Shown here piece after piece: positions 43,564 to 52,446 of a stretch of 64,000 nucleotides of DNA. The DNA is from Neorhizobium galegae (GTDB lineage: Bacteria > Pseudomonadota > Alphaproteobacteria > Rhizobiales > Rhizobiaceae): NCBI RefSeq assembly GCF_017877055.1, contig NZ_JAGIPG010000001.1:1240001-1304000 (forward strand). The letters run 5' to 3'. The translations under genes and the position numbers were made by a program. Positions within the stretch are counted from its first letter, which is position 1. Every line of letters starts with the position of its first letter. The notes under the pieces were generated by a model. That model worked only from the letters and a program-made list of their open reading frames with translations, had not been told where the DNA came from and made no database searches.

Positions 43564-44838
43564 ATGAACTATCATCGGACTTTGAAATCTGCGGTCGCGG
43601 CACTGGCCCTGGCCGTGCCGCTCTGCTGGAGCGGCATCGCCAACGCGCAGGACGCGGTCAACCTGCGCATGACGATCTGGAGCGCCAACGAGGCGCATCT
43701 GAAGCTCTTCAACGAGATCGCCGCCGGCTTCAAGAAGGACCATCCGAATGTCACGGTGACCTACGAGTCGCTGCCGTTCGAAACCTATACGACGGCGCTG
43801 ACCACGCAGATCGCCGGCGGCAATGCGCCCGACATGGCCTGGATATTCGAAACCGCCGCTTATGACTTCGTCAATTCCGGCGCGCTTTATCCGCTGACGG
43901 ATACGCTCAAGGCCACCAAGGGCTATAACGCGGAAGAACTGAGCGCGACGGCCGCCGAGCGCTGGACCAAGGACGGCAAGCTGTTTGCCTATCCGTTCTC
44001 GACCTCGCCGTTTGCGATGTTCGTCAATAACGACCTCATCAAGGCCTCCGGCGTCAAGACGCCGGCAGAAATGATCGCCGCCAACCAGTGGACTTGGGAC
44101 AACGCCATCGCTACGGCCGCTGCCGTCGGCAAGGTCCCGGGCAAGGGCGGCCTGATCGTTCGCGACTTCAATTACCAGACCTGGCAGAACCTCGCTTCCA
44201 TCTGGAACGGCTGGGGCGCCTCGCCCTGGAGCGCCGACGGCAAGACCTGCACGATGACCGAAAAGCCGATGGTCGATGCACTGACCTTCATCCATGAGGC
44301 GGCCTTCAAGAACAAGGCAATGCCGGGTCCCGGCGAAAGCGTCGACTTCTTCGCCGGCAATGCGGCGATGACGATCACGCAGATCAGCCGCGCCTCGCTG
44401 CTGCCGAAGGACAAGCCTTTCGCCTGGGATCTCGTGCCGTTGCCCAAGGGACCGGCCGGCAACTATGCGCTGATCGGCCAGGCCGGCGTCGGTGTCATGC
44501 AGGCGGGCAAGAACGCCAAGACGGCCGCCGAATTCGTCGCCTATATGACGAACCCGGAAAATTCGGCCAAACTCAGCCAGTTCTTCCCGTCGGCCCGCAA
44601 ATCCCTGCTGAACGCCGAGGTCCTGAAGAAGACCAATCCGCTGCTCAGCCAGGAACAGATCGACAAGGTCGTGATCTCCGGCATCGCCACCGGCAAGGTC
44701 ATTCCGGGTCATACGGGCTTTGCGCAGATCCAGCAGGCGGTTCGCTCCGGCCTCGATGCCGTCTGGCGCCCGGATGCGAATATCCCGGCGGCCCTCCAGC
44801 AGATCTGCGGCCAGATCGGCCCGCTTCTGAAGCGCTGA
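43564..44838 (+). CDS. Sugar ABC transporter substrate-binding protein
   Basis: A 424-aa family-1 solute-binding protein with a Sec signal peptide (core ALALAVPLCWSG, cleavage after ANA near residue 28). The mature domain shows GNAPDMAWIFETAAYDFV and FFAGNAAMTITQISRASLLP, typical of CUT1 binding proteins. ATG 43564 is preceded by GGAGGAGGAACGGG, one of the strongest ribosome-binding sites in the window. It is followed 10 bp later by the permease. Confidence 0.91.
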   Translation: MNYHRTLKSAVAALALAVPLCWSGIANAQDAVNLRMTIWSANEAHLKLFNEIAAGFKKDHPNVTVTYESLPFETYTTALTTQIAGGNAPDMAWIFETAAYDFVNSGALYPLTDTLKATKGYNAEELSATAAERWTKDGKLFAYPFSTSPFAMFVNNDLIKASGVKTPAEMIAANQWTWDNAIATAAAVGKVPGKGGLIVRDFNYQTWQNLASIWNGWGASPWSADGKTCTMTEKPMVDALTFIHEAAFKNKAMPGPGESVDFFAGNAAMTITQISRASLLPKDKPFAWDLVPLPKGPAGNYALIGQAGVGVMQAGKNAKTAAEFVAYMTNPENSAKLSQFFPSARKSLLNAEVLKKTNPLLSQEQIDKVVISGIATGKVIPGHTGFAQIQQAVRSGLDAVWRPDANIPAALQQICGQIGPLLKR

Positions 44839-44848
44839 GGACAAACTG

Positions 44849-45781
44849 ATGGCTGTCGCGCAGCAAACCGCCCGTCCGGAAGGCCGCTCCTCATCGTCGT
44901 TCTGGACGGTCGCGCGGCGCGACAGCCTCGCCGGCTTTCTCTTCATCGCCCCGCAGCTGATCGGGATCACGCTTTTCGTGCTGATCCCGCTCTGCCTGGT
45001 GTTCTGGTATTCGCTGCACGAGTGGAACGTACTCGCCAATACCTTCACCTATACCGGCGCCACCAACTACCAGATGCTGCTCGAGGACACGAACCTGCCT
45101 TCGGTGCTCGGGGCGACGGCGATCTTTTCCGCGGGGCTGGTGATCTTCAACCTGAGCCTGGCATTGCTGCTCGCGGTGCTGCTCAACCAAAAGCTCGCCG
45201 GAATCACCATCTTCCGCACGCTGTTTTTCTCGCCCGTCGTCGTGTCGCTTGTCGCCTGGACGATCGTCTGGGGTTTCCTCTTGCAGAAGAACGGCGGCAT
45301 CAACGGCGTGCTGCTCGTCTTCGGCATCGAGGGGCCGAACTGGCTGCGTGAACCGGTGACGGCGATGATCTCGGTGATCGTGGTGCAGGTGTTCAAGAAT
45401 GTCGGCCTCAACATGATCCTGTTCCTGGCCGCCCTCCAGGGCGTGCCGAACGAACTCTACGAGGCCGCCCGCATCGACGGTGCGCCGCGCTTCAAGCAGT
45501 TCCGCCGCATCACCCTGCCGCTGATCAGCCCGACCATCCTGCTGACCTCGATCATCACCATCGTCGGGTCGCTGCAGGTGTTCGCGCAGATCGCGGTGCT
45601 GACCCAAGGTGGGCCGGGTCTAACGACCACAGTGCTCGTCTATTACCTCTACCAGCAGGCCTTCCAGTTCCACCTCTTCGGCTACGGCTCGACGCTGTCG
45701 ATCGTGCTGTTCGCGATCGTCGCCGTGCTGACCTTCGCCCAGTGGCAGATGCGCAAGAGGATCGTCTTTTATGAAAGCTGA
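44849..45781 (+). CDS. Sugar ABC transporter permease, MalF-like
   Basis: A 310-aa CUT1 permease with six hydrophobic helices (first at about residues 30-52) and the coupling loop ELYEAARIDGAPRFKQFRRITLP. It overlaps the next permease gene by 11 bp, so the two are translationally coupled. Confidence 0.92.
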   Translation: MAVAQQTARPEGRSSSSFWTVARRDSLAGFLFIAPQLIGITLFVLIPLCLVFWYSLHEWNVLANTFTYTGATNYQMLLEDTNLPSVLGATAIFSAGLVIFNLSLALLLAVLLNQKLAGITIFRTLFFSPVVVSLVAWTIVWGFLLQKNGGINGVLLVFGIEGPNWLREPVTAMISVIVVQVFKNVGLNMILFLAALQGVPNELYEAARIDGAPRFKQFRRITLPLISPTILLTSIITIVGSLQVFAQIAVLTQGGPGLTTTVLVYYLYQQAFQFHLFGYGSTLSIVLFAIVAVLTFAQWQMRKRIVFYES

Positions 45782-46613
45782 GCTCTCCCCGCGCATGCAG
45801 GTTTTTCTCTACGGCCTGCTCTGCGTTCTCCTGGTCCCCTTCGTCTTTCCGACCTGGTGGATGGTGACGTCGTCGGTGAAGCCGATCAGCGACATCTTTG
45901 CCTTTCCGCCGCAGCTCGTGCCGGAAAGCTATGACTGGACAACCTATTCCAAGGTCTTCGAACTGCAGCCCTTCGTTAAGCAGTACTGGAATTCGGCCTA
46001 TATCGCGGCGCTGGTGACGGTCGGCACGATGGTCGTCTCCTCCATGGCTGGCTATGCCTTCGCGCGCATCAGGTTTCCGTTCGCCAATACGATCTTCATG
46101 GTCGTGCTGCTGGGGCTGCTGATCCCGTCGGAAGTGACGATCGTGCCGCTGTTCCAGATGTTCCTGAAGGCCGGCATGGTCAACACCCACTGGCCTTTGA
46201 TTCTCGTGCCTATCTTCGGCGCGCCGAGCGTGTTCGCTACCTTCGTGATGCGGCAGTTCTTCATTGCGCTGCCTGCCGAGCTCGAAGAGGCGGCGCGCGT
46301 CGATGGCCTCGGGCGCTTCAAGATCTTTCGGAAGATCGCGCTTCCGCTTGCAAGGCCGGCGCTCGCTTCCGTGGCGATTTTCACCTTCCTGCACTCCTGG
46401 AACCTCTATCTCGAGCCGATCGTGTTCCTGTCGAGCGCCGACAAATTCACGCTGCCGCAGGCGCTGACCCAATATACCGACGCCTATGGCGGGCCGATGT
46501 GGAACATCCAGCTTGCCGCAGCGACCCTGACGGCGCTCCCCGTTCTCATCGTCTTCATCATCGCGCAGAAGCAATTCGTCGAAGGGCTCGCGCATACCGG
46601 CCTCAAGGGCTGA
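45771..46613 (+). CDS. Sugar ABC transporter permease, MalG-like
   Basis: A 280-aa CUT1 permease: first helix at residues 8-32 then FPTWWMVTSSVKPISDIF, and coupling loop ELEEAARVDGLGRFKIFRKIALP. Start overlaps the preceding permease gene. Partner of the MalF-like subunit and of the ATPase encoded 33 bp downstream. Confidence 0.92.
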   Translation: MKAELSPRMQVFLYGLLCVLLVPFVFPTWWMVTSSVKPISDIFAFPPQLVPESYDWTTYSKVFELQPFVKQYWNSAYIAALVTVGTMVVSSMAGYAFARIRFPFANTIFMVVLLGLLIPSEVTIVPLFQMFLKAGMVNTHWPLILVPIFGAPSVFATFVMRQFFIALPAELEEAARVDGLGRFKIFRKIALPLARPALASVAIFTFLHSWNLYLEPIVFLSSADKFTLPQALTQYTDAYGGPMWNIQLAAATLTALPVLIVFIIAQKQFVEGLAHTGLKG

Positions 46614-46646
46614 AATCCCGGGGCTGAAGAAACGGAAATATGATTG

Positions 46647-47699
46647 ATGGCTGAAGTTACCCTTTCCAATGTCCGCAAGAGCTATGGCGCCGTCGACATC
46701 ATCCACGGCATCGATCTCGGCATCACCGACGGCGAATTCGTCGTACTGGTCGGACCATCCGGCTGCGGCAAATCCACGCTGCTGAGGATGATCGCTGGGC
46801 TGGAGACGATCACCGGCGGCGAGGTGAAGATCGGCGGGCGGGTGGTCAACGACCTTGATCCGAAGGATCGCGACATTGCCATGGTTTTCCAGAATTACGC
46901 GCTCTATCCGCATATGACGGTTGCGACCAACATGGGCTTCTCGCTGGAACATCGCGGCGGCAGCAAGGCGGAGATTGCCGAACGGGTGAAATGGGCAGCC
47001 GACATCCTTGGCCTCGCGCCGCTGCTGGACCGCTACCCACGCCAGCTGTCCGGCGGCCAGCGCCAGCGCGTCGCCATGGGGCGGGCGATCGTGCGCGATC
47101 CCAAGGTGTTCCTCTTCGACGAGCCGCTGTCGAACCTCGATGCCAAGCTGCGTGTGGTCATGCGCGGGGAGATCAAGAGCCTGCACCAGAGGCTGAAGAC
47201 GACCACCATCTATGTGACCCACGACCAGGTCGAGGCGATGACCATGGCCGACAAGATCGTCGTGCTGAACGGCGGCCGGGTCGAGCAGATCGGTGCGCCG
47301 CTCGACCTCTACGACCGGCCGGCCAATCAGTTCGTCGCCGGCTTCATCGGCTCGCCGTCGATGAATTTCCTCACCGGCACGATCACGTCGGAGGGTTTTA
47401 CGGCACCCGGCGTCATGCTGCCGATACCCGAAACAGCGCTTGGGCACATGGGCCGAAAGGCCGTCTACGGCATCCGGCCGGAACACTTTGCCCTGGATGA
47501 GACCGGCGTGCCTGCGGAAATCGTGCTGGTCGAGCCGATGGGCTCGGAAACGCAGGTGACCATGAAGCTCGGCGAGACGCTGGTGACCGGCGTGTTTCGT
47601 GAGCGCGTGTCGCTCTCGCCCGGAGCAACGATCCGCATGTGGCCGGAGCTCAACAATATCCATCTCTTCGCGGCCGATGACGGCCAGCGGCTGAACTGA
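46647..47699 (+). CDS. Sugar ABC transporter ATP-binding protein, UgpC/MalK type
   Basis: A 350-aa CUT1 ATPase with Walker [10 protein letters not shown] (residues 37-45), signature LSGGQRQR, Walker [14 protein letters not shown]-loop [13 protein letters not shown] and a TOBE-containing C-terminus ([14 protein letters not shown]). ATG 46647 is used; the preceding in-frame TTG is unlikely. It is 8 bp from the unknown barrel-type gene that ends the operon. Confidence 0.93.
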   Translation: MAEVTLSNVRKSYGAVDIIHGIDLGITDGEFVVLVGPSGCGKSTLLRMIAGLETITGGEVKIGGRVVNDLDPKDRDIAMVFQNYALYPHMTVATNMGFSLEHRGGSKAEIAERVKWAADILGLAPLLDRYPRQLSGGQRQRVAMGRAIVRDPKVFLFDEPLSNLDAKLRVVMRGEIKSLHQRLKTTTIYVTHDQVEAMTMADKIVVLNGGRVEQIGAPLDLYDRPANQFVAGFIGSPSMNFLTGTITSEGFTAPGVMLPIPETALGHMGRKAVYGIRPEHFALDETGVPAEIVLVEPMGSETQVTMKLGETLVTGVFRERVSLSPGATIRMWPELNNIHLFAADDGQRLN

Positions 47700-47707
47700 G
47701 GCTTATC

Positions 47708-48400
47708 ATGCCTGATTATCCTGAAACCAAGCTCACCAGGGCGCTGCGCGGCGGCAATTTCCCGGTCATCGTGTCGCTCGCTCGCCATGATCTCGATCTC
47801 GCCAAGGCGGCGATCGGGGCAGGGGCATTTGCCATCAAGGTGCATCTCAACGCCTACCACCGCGCCACCGGCACGACCTTCGGCAGCTTTTCGCAGGAAC
47901 GGCCGTTTTTTGAAAAGCTTTCGACGCTCGGGGTGCCGCTGCTGGTGATGGCCGGCCAGGAGACGGTGCCGACCCTGAATGAGCTCGATGCCCTGGCGGA
48001 TCTGGGTTTTGAAGGTTTCAACGTCTATTTCGACCATCTTCAGCCGCATCTGCTGCAATCGAAGCTCCGTCCGATCCCGGCGCTGGGCGAAAAAAGCACT
48101 GACGAGGATTTGAAGACCATCGTCGCCATTCCCGGCGCGATGATGGAGGCTTCGGTCGCGTCGTTTGCCGATTACGCCAGGCCGCTCAACGAGGCCGATC
48201 TCGACCGCTACGGGGAAATCACCTCGAAGGCCGATATTCCCGTCATCGCCCCGAGCCAGAAGCGTTTCGTGGCCGACGATATGGCAAAGCTGAAGGCGGC
48301 CGGCATTGCGGCGCCGCTGCTCGGTGTCATCGTCACAGGCACGACGCCTGAGAGCCTGGAAGCGGCGGTTCGCCCGATCGTCGAGGCGGCGGCCGGTTGA
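47708..48400 (+). CDS. Unknown protein, probable (beta/alpha)8 barrel
   Basis: A 230-aa protein I do not recognise. Its hydrophobic pattern alternates strand and helix eight times (for example [58 protein letters not shown]). The last loop, [10 protein letters not shown], resembles the phosphate-binding end of NanE/TrpC-type barrels. No signal peptide. As the last gene of the LacI cluster, 8 bp after the ATPase, it may epimerise, isomerise or cleave the imported compound; this is inference only. Confidence 0.7.
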   Translation: MPDYPETKLTRALRGGNFPVIVSLARHDLDLAKAAIGAGAFAIKVHLNAYHRATGTTFGSFSQERPFFEKLSTLGVPLLVMAGQETVPTLNELDALADLGFEGFNVYFDHLQPHLLQSKLRPIPALGEKSTDEDLKTIVAIPGAMMEASVASFADYARPLNEADLDRYGEITSKADIPVIAPSQKRFVADDMAKLKAAGIAAPLLGVIVTGTTPESLEAAVRPIVEAAAG

Positions 48401-48473
48401 GTGGTGGAGATGGATTGAATTTCTTCCGTCGGATCGCCATTTTAAGGCAAATCCAAAACCGAAGGAGGAAAGC

Positions 48474-48998
48474 ATGACGACGTCTACCGAACGGGCCGTA
48501 TTGGCCGGTGGTTGTTTCTGGGGCATGCAGGACCTGATCCGGCGTCTGCCCGGCGTGGTTTCGACCCGCGTTGGCTATAGCGGCGGCGACGTGCCGAACG
48601 CGACCTACCGCAATCACGGCACCCATGCCGAGGCGATCGAGATCATTTTCGATCCGGCCAAGACCAGCTATCGCGATATCCTGGAGTTTTTCTTCCAGAT
48701 CCATGATCCGTCGACGAAGAACCGCCAGGGCAACGATATCGGCATGAGCTATCGCTCGGCTATCTACTACGAGAACGACGAACAGAGACGCGTCGCCGAA
48801 GACACGATCGCCGATGTGAATACTTCAGGTCTGTGGCCGGGCAAGGTGGTGACGGAAGTGGAGCCGGTCGGTGATTTCTGGCAGGCCGAACCGGAGCATC
48901 AGGACTACCTGGAGCGCTATCCGAATGGCTATACCTGCCATTTCCCGCGTCCGAACTGGAAGCTGCCGAAGCGCGCCAGCGTGGCTGCTGCCGAATAA
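48474..48998 (+). CDS. msrA: Peptide methionine sulfoxide reductase A
   Basis: A 174-aa MsrA that reduces methionine-S-sulfoxide in proteins. Catalytic Cys14 in GGCFWG, then [19 protein letters not shown] (the family norm is GHAEAVxV) and the sulfoxide pocket region [19 protein letters not shown] 48474 has GGAGGAAAGC before it. The GHAE Gly is Thr here, a mild change. The gene is separate from the sugar cluster and followed by a strong terminator. Confidence 0.93.
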   Translation: MTTSTERAVLAGGCFWGMQDLIRRLPGVVSTRVGYSGGDVPNATYRNHGTHAEAIEIIFDPAKTSYRDILEFFFQIHDPSTKNRQGNDIGMSYRSAIYYENDEQRRVAEDTIADVNTSGLWPGKVVTEVEPVGDFWQAEPEHQDYLERYPNGYTCHFPRPNWKLPKRASVAAAE

Positions 48999-49018
48999 GT
49001 ATCTCGATTTCTGAATAG

Positions 49019-49054
49019 AAGGCGCTGCCATTTCGAAATGACAGCGCCTTTTTT
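49019..49054 (+). terminator. Intrinsic terminator after msrA (convergent gap)
   Basis: AAGGCGCTGCCATTTC and GAAATGACAGCGCCTT (49019-49050) form a 16-bp stem with one mismatch, directly followed by T residues to 49054. It ends msrA and may also serve the aldehyde dehydrogenase from the other side, though the T-run there is weaker. Confidence 0.9.
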
Positions 49055-49056
49055 GT

Positions 49057-50490
49057 TTAGGCCAGCGTGTAGGCGGTCTTCACCACGGTGAAGAATTCAG
49101 CGGCATACTTGCCCTGTTCGCGTGGGCCGAAGGACGAGGCCTTGCGGCCGCCGAACGGCACGTGGAAATCGACACCGGCGGTCGGCAGGTTGACCATCAC
49201 CATGCCGGCCTCGGAGTTGCGCTTGAAATGCGTCGCATGCTTGAGGCTGGTGGTGGCGATGCCGGCGGAGAGGCCGAACGGCGTGTCATTGGCGGTTGCC
49301 AGCGCTTCCTCGTAGTTCTTCACCCGGATGACCGATGCGACCGGTCCGAAGATTTCCTCGCGCGAAATGCGCATCTGGTTGGTCGCTTCGGTGAACAGCG
49401 TCGGCTGCAGATAGAAGCCGGGCGTGTCACGCTTGACGAGTTCGCCCCCGAAGGCGAGCTTGGCGCCTTCGTTTTTGCCGATCTCGATATAGTCGGTATC
49501 CTGCTTCAGCTGCTTGTCGTCGACGACCGGGCCGATATGGCTGCCGGCCTTCATGGCGTTATCGACGTTGAGCGTCTTCAGCTTCTCGGTGAGTGCTGCG
49601 ACGAACTTGTCGTGGATGCCTTCGGTTACGATCAGGCGGGACGAAGCGGTGCAACGCTGGCCGGTCGAGAAGAAACCGGAATTGGCGGCGGCTTCGACGG
49701 CGACGTTGAGGTCCGCGTCGTCGAGGACGACCATCGGGTTCTTGCCGCCCATTTCGAGCTGGAACTTGCGGTTATGCTCGATCGAGGCAAGTGCGACGCG
49801 TTTTCCCGTGCCGGTGGAGCCGGTAAACGTGATGCCGGCGAGATCCGGGCTGTCGAGCATGGCCTGGCCGACCACCGAGCCGCGGCCCATGACAAGGTTC
49901 AGCACGCCCTTCGGCAGACCGGCGCGATGCAGGATATCGACGATTGCCCAGGCGCATCCCGGCACGAGATCAGCAGGCTTAAAGACGACCGTGTTGCCAT
50001 AGCAGAGCGCCGGAGCGATCTTCCAGGCCGGGATGGCGATCGGAAAATTCCAGGGCGTGATGATGCCGATGACACCGAGCGGTTCGCGGGTGATCTCGAC
50101 GCCGATGTTCGGACGGGCGGACGGAACCATTTCGCCGGTCAGGCGCAGCGCTTCGCCGGCGAAGAAATCAAAAATCTGGGCGGCGCGGGTGACTTCGCCG
50201 ATCGCTTCGGGAAGGATCTTGCCTTCCTCGCGCGCGAGAAGCGCGCCGAGCTCTTCCTTACGGGCGAGGATCTCGTCGGAGGTCTTTCTGAGGATCGCGT
50301 GGCGTTCCAGGATGCCGGAGCGCGACCAAGCCGGGAAAGCGGCTTTGGCGGCGGCAATCGCCTGCCTGGCGTCGTCGGCGCCGCCCTGAGCATACATGCC
50401 CACGATGTCATTCGTATCGGAGGGATTGATGTTCTTGGAAGCGTCGGAGCCGACCCATTCGCCGGCGATCAGGTTCTGGTAGATGGTCAT
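49057..50490 (-). CDS. 2-oxoglutarate semialdehyde dehydrogenase (KGSADH-type aldehyde dehydrogenase)
   Basis: A 477-aa NAD(P)-dependent aldehyde dehydrogenase. Active-site Cys in FFSTGQRCTASSR, general-base Glu in LEMGGKNPMVVLDDADL, nucleotide-site FTGSTGTGKRVA and TPWNFPIAIPAWKIAPAL. In the oxidative uronate route the KdgD product, 2-oxoglutarate semialdehyde, must be oxidised to 2-oxoglutarate; the position at the end of the leftward TRAP-gli-gci-kdgD operon makes this the candidate. Succinate semialdehyde dehydrogenase is the nearest alternative. The start has AAAGGAGAGG upstream, partly inside a hairpin. Confidence 0.9.
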   Translation of the reverse strand: MTIYQNLIAGEWVGSDASKNINPSDTNDIVGMYAQGGADDARQAIAAAKAAFPAWSRSGILERHAILRKTSDEILARKEELGALLAREEGKILPEAIGEVTRAAQIFDFFAGEALRLTGEMVPSARPNIGVEITREPLGVIGIITPWNFPIAIPAWKIAPALCYGNTVVFKPADLVPGCAWAIVDILHRAGLPKGVLNLVMGRGSVVGQAMLDSPDLAGITFTGSTGTGKRVALASIEHNRKFQLEMGGKNPMVVLDDADLNVAVEAAANSGFFSTGQRCTASSRLIVTEGIHDKFVAALTEKLKTLNVDNAMKAGSHIGPVVDDKQLKQDTDYIEIGKNEGAKLAFGGELVKRDTPGFYLQPTLFTEATNQMRISREEIFGPVASVIRVKNYEEALATANDTPFGLSAGIATTSLKHATHFKRNSEAGMVMVNLPTAGVDFHVPFGGRKASSFGPREQGKYAAEFFTVVKTAYTLA

Positions 50491-50498
50491 GGACCTCT

Positions 50499-50535
50499 CC
50501 TTTCATGTGAAAGGTCCCGCCATGGGGGCGGGACC
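50499..50535 (-). promoter_or_regulatory. Two adjacent hairpins before the aldehyde dehydrogenase gene
   Basis: GGTCCCGCC (50513-50521) pairs with GGCGGGACC (50527-50535). Adjoining it is the palindrome CCTTTCATGTGAAAGG (50499-50514), one arm of which carries the AAAGG of the dehydrogenase ribosome-binding site. They may stabilise the upstream dctM message and damp translation of the dehydrogenase. Confidence 0.45.
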
Positions 50536-50559
50536 GGCAGATAAAGCTTGTTCAGTCGC

Positions 50560-51840
50560 TCATCTGAAAACGCTTGGCAGCCAGAGCGACAGGGCAGGGA
50601 TGTAAGTCACGAGCAGCAATACTGCGATGCTGGCTCCGAAGAAAGGCCAGATCGTACGCATCGCTTCACGTATCGTGATGCCGCCGACTGCGCAACTGAC
50701 GAAGAGCACGGTTCCGACCGGCGGAGTGTTGAGACCGATGCCGGCATTGAGGATCATGATGACGCCGAAATGGACCGGATCGATGCCGAAGGCCTTGACG
50801 ACGGGCAGCAGGATCGGCGTCGATATGATGACCATGGGCGCCATGTCCATGAACGTGCCGAGGACCAGCAGGATGACGTTGATCATCAGGAGCACGATGA
50901 TCGGATTGTCCGAGATCGCTCCGATCGCGGCGATGATCAGCGTCTGGACCTGCAGGAACGCCATCAGCCAGCCGAACGAGGCGGCGGTGCCGATGACCAG
51001 CAGTACCATCGCGGTGGTGCGCACGGCACCCATCACGGCCTCGATAAAACCGTCCCAGTTCAGTTCGCGATAAACGAGCATGGCGACGAGGAAGGCGTAG
51101 AGAACGGCAATGCAGGAGCTTTCCGTTGCCGTGAACACGCCGGAGCGGACGCCGCCGAAGATGATGGCGATCAGCAGGATGCCCGGCAGCGAGGCCAGCA
51201 GGTAATAACCGACACGGGCGAAGCCCGGGAAGGGATCGGCCGGATAACCGCGCTTGACGGCAACCCACCAGGCCGTGACCATCAGCGCGCCGGCGAGCAG
51301 CAGCCCGGGAACGATGCCGGCGGTGAAGAGGTCGGCGACGGAGACGTTGCCGCCTGCTGCGATCGAATAGAGGATCATGTTGTGCGAGGGCGGGATCATC
51401 AGCGCAATGATGGCGGCGTTGGCCGTCACGTTGACTGCATAGTCCCTGTCATAACCGCGCGCAGCCATCTGCGGGATCATCAAGCCGCCGACGGCCGACG
51501 CGTCCGCCACGGCCGAGCCGGAAATGCCGCCGAACAATGTCGAGGCGACGACGTTGACCTGGCCGAGACCGCCGCGCATGTGGCCGACAAGGCCTGCCGC
51601 GAAGCGGATCAGCCTCTGAGCAATGCCGCCGCGCACCATCAGGTCGCCGGCGAAGATGAAGAACGGGATCGCCATCATGGCGAAGACGTTCATGCCGGAA
51701 TTCAGCTGCTGGAAGACGACGATCGGCGGCAGGCCTATGTAGAGGACCGTCGCGAAGGATGCGATGCCGAGGCAGAACGCGATCGGCATGCCGATGAGCA
51801 TGAGGAATGTGAACGAACCGAAAAGAATGGCATAGGCCAT
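50560..51840 (-). CDS. dctM: TRAP transporter large membrane subunit
   Basis: A 426-aa DctM-type protein with about 12 hydrophobic segments, the translocating subunit of a sodium- or proton-driven TRAP importer. Conserved stretches: FIFAGDLMVRGGIAQRLI, FGGISGSAVADASAVGGLM, IPPSHNMILYSIAAGG and LNTPPVGTVLFVSCAVG. Start overlaps the dctQ stop by one base (TAATG). Linked genes indicate D-galacturonate or D-glucuronate as substrate (inference; similar operons are known from proteobacteria). Confidence 0.92.
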   Translation of the reverse strand: MAYAILFGSFTFLMLIGMPIAFCLGIASFATVLYIGLPPIVVFQQLNSGMNVFAMMAIPFFIFAGDLMVRGGIAQRLIRFAAGLVGHMRGGLGQVNVVASTLFGGISGSAVADASAVGGLMIPQMAARGYDRDYAVNVTANAAIIALMIPPSHNMILYSIAAGGNVSVADLFTAGIVPGLLLAGALMVTAWWVAVKRGYPADPFPGFARVGYYLLASLPGILLIAIIFGGVRSGVFTATESSCIAVLYAFLVAMLVYRELNWDGFIEAVMGAVRTTAMVLLVIGTAASFGWLMAFLQVQTLIIAAIGAISDNPIIVLLMINVILLVLGTFMDMAPMVIISTPILLPVVKAFGIDPVHFGVIMILNAGIGLNTPPVGTVLFVSCAVGGITIREAMRTIWPFFGASIAVLLLVTYIPALSLWLPSVFR

Positions 51841-52361
51841 TACGCAGCCTCCTGCACGAGGACGTCGGCAGCAACTTCCTCGCCGATGGCGACGTCGACG
51901 AAGCGCTCCAGAGCAAAAAGGGAGATCATGGCGCCGCCGACGATCATCGGGAAGAAGTCGGTGCCGCCCGGCCAGCCGAGAACGGGAATGGTGGCCGACC
52001 AGGTCCCCATGGCCAGCAGCGTCGAATAATAGGCCATGCCGATGCCGAAGAACACGATCAGGCCCAGGCTCAGGAGGTCCATGGCCTTCTGGATTGCCGG
52101 CGGCATGACGTAGCGAACGATATCGAGTCCGAGATGCACGCTCTCGCGCACGCCGACGGCTGCTCCGAGCATGATAAACCAGGACATCAGATAGAGCGAC
52201 AGCGGCTCGGACCAGCTCGGCGAGTCGTTCAGGACATAACGCCCGAACACCTGCCAGCCGACGATGAGGGTCATGGCGATCATGCCGATGCCGGAGATAT
52301 AAAGTGATATGCGGCTAAGCCCGCCCAGATAGGGCTTTATGGCCAGCATGAAGTTTCTCAT
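51840..52361 (-). CDS. dctQ: TRAP transporter small membrane subunit
   Basis: A 173-aa DctQ-type protein with four hydrophobic helices and the family stretch VFGRYVLNDSPSWSEPLSLYL (W-E motif) at about residues 38-57. It couples the binding protein to DctM. ATG 52361 (MRNFMLAIKPYL) is preferred over 52403, which would start inside the terminator-like hairpin after dctP. Its expression is probably limited by that hairpin. Confidence 0.9.
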   Translation of the reverse strand: MRNFMLAIKPYLGGLSRISLYISGIGMIAMTLIVGWQVFGRYVLNDSPSWSEPLSLYLMSWFIMLGAAVGVRESVHLGLDIVRYVMPPAIQKAMDLLSLGLIVFFGIGMAYYSTLLAMGTWSATIPVLGWPGGTDFFPMIVGGAMISLFALERFVDVAIGEEVAADVLVQEAA

Positions 52362-52404
52362 GATCCTGTCCTCTTCGCGGCAGCAAGGCTGCCGGATATG
52401 CAAG

Positions 52405-52435
52405 AAAAAAACCGGCCCTCTTGGCGAGGGCCGGT
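52405..52435 (-). terminator. Intrinsic terminator between dctP and dctQ
   Basis: In the leftward direction ACCGGCCCTC and GAGGGCCGGT (52411-52435) form a perfect 10-bp stem with a 5-nt loop, followed by seven T (52411-52405). It lies within the operon, so it should attenuate transcription into dctQM and leave dctP in excess. Confidence 0.85.
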
Positions 52436-52446
52436 CTCCGGTCGGC

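Noticed and set aside
42499..45048. 849-codon open frame antisense to the FAD oxidoreductase and binding-protein genes
   Set aside because: Composition-driven shadow in GC-rich DNA; no domain, and it opposes clearly coding frames with good ribosome-binding sites.
45555..47663. 702-codon open frame antisense to permease and ATPase genes
   Set aside because: Shadow; no recognisable family and no start signal.
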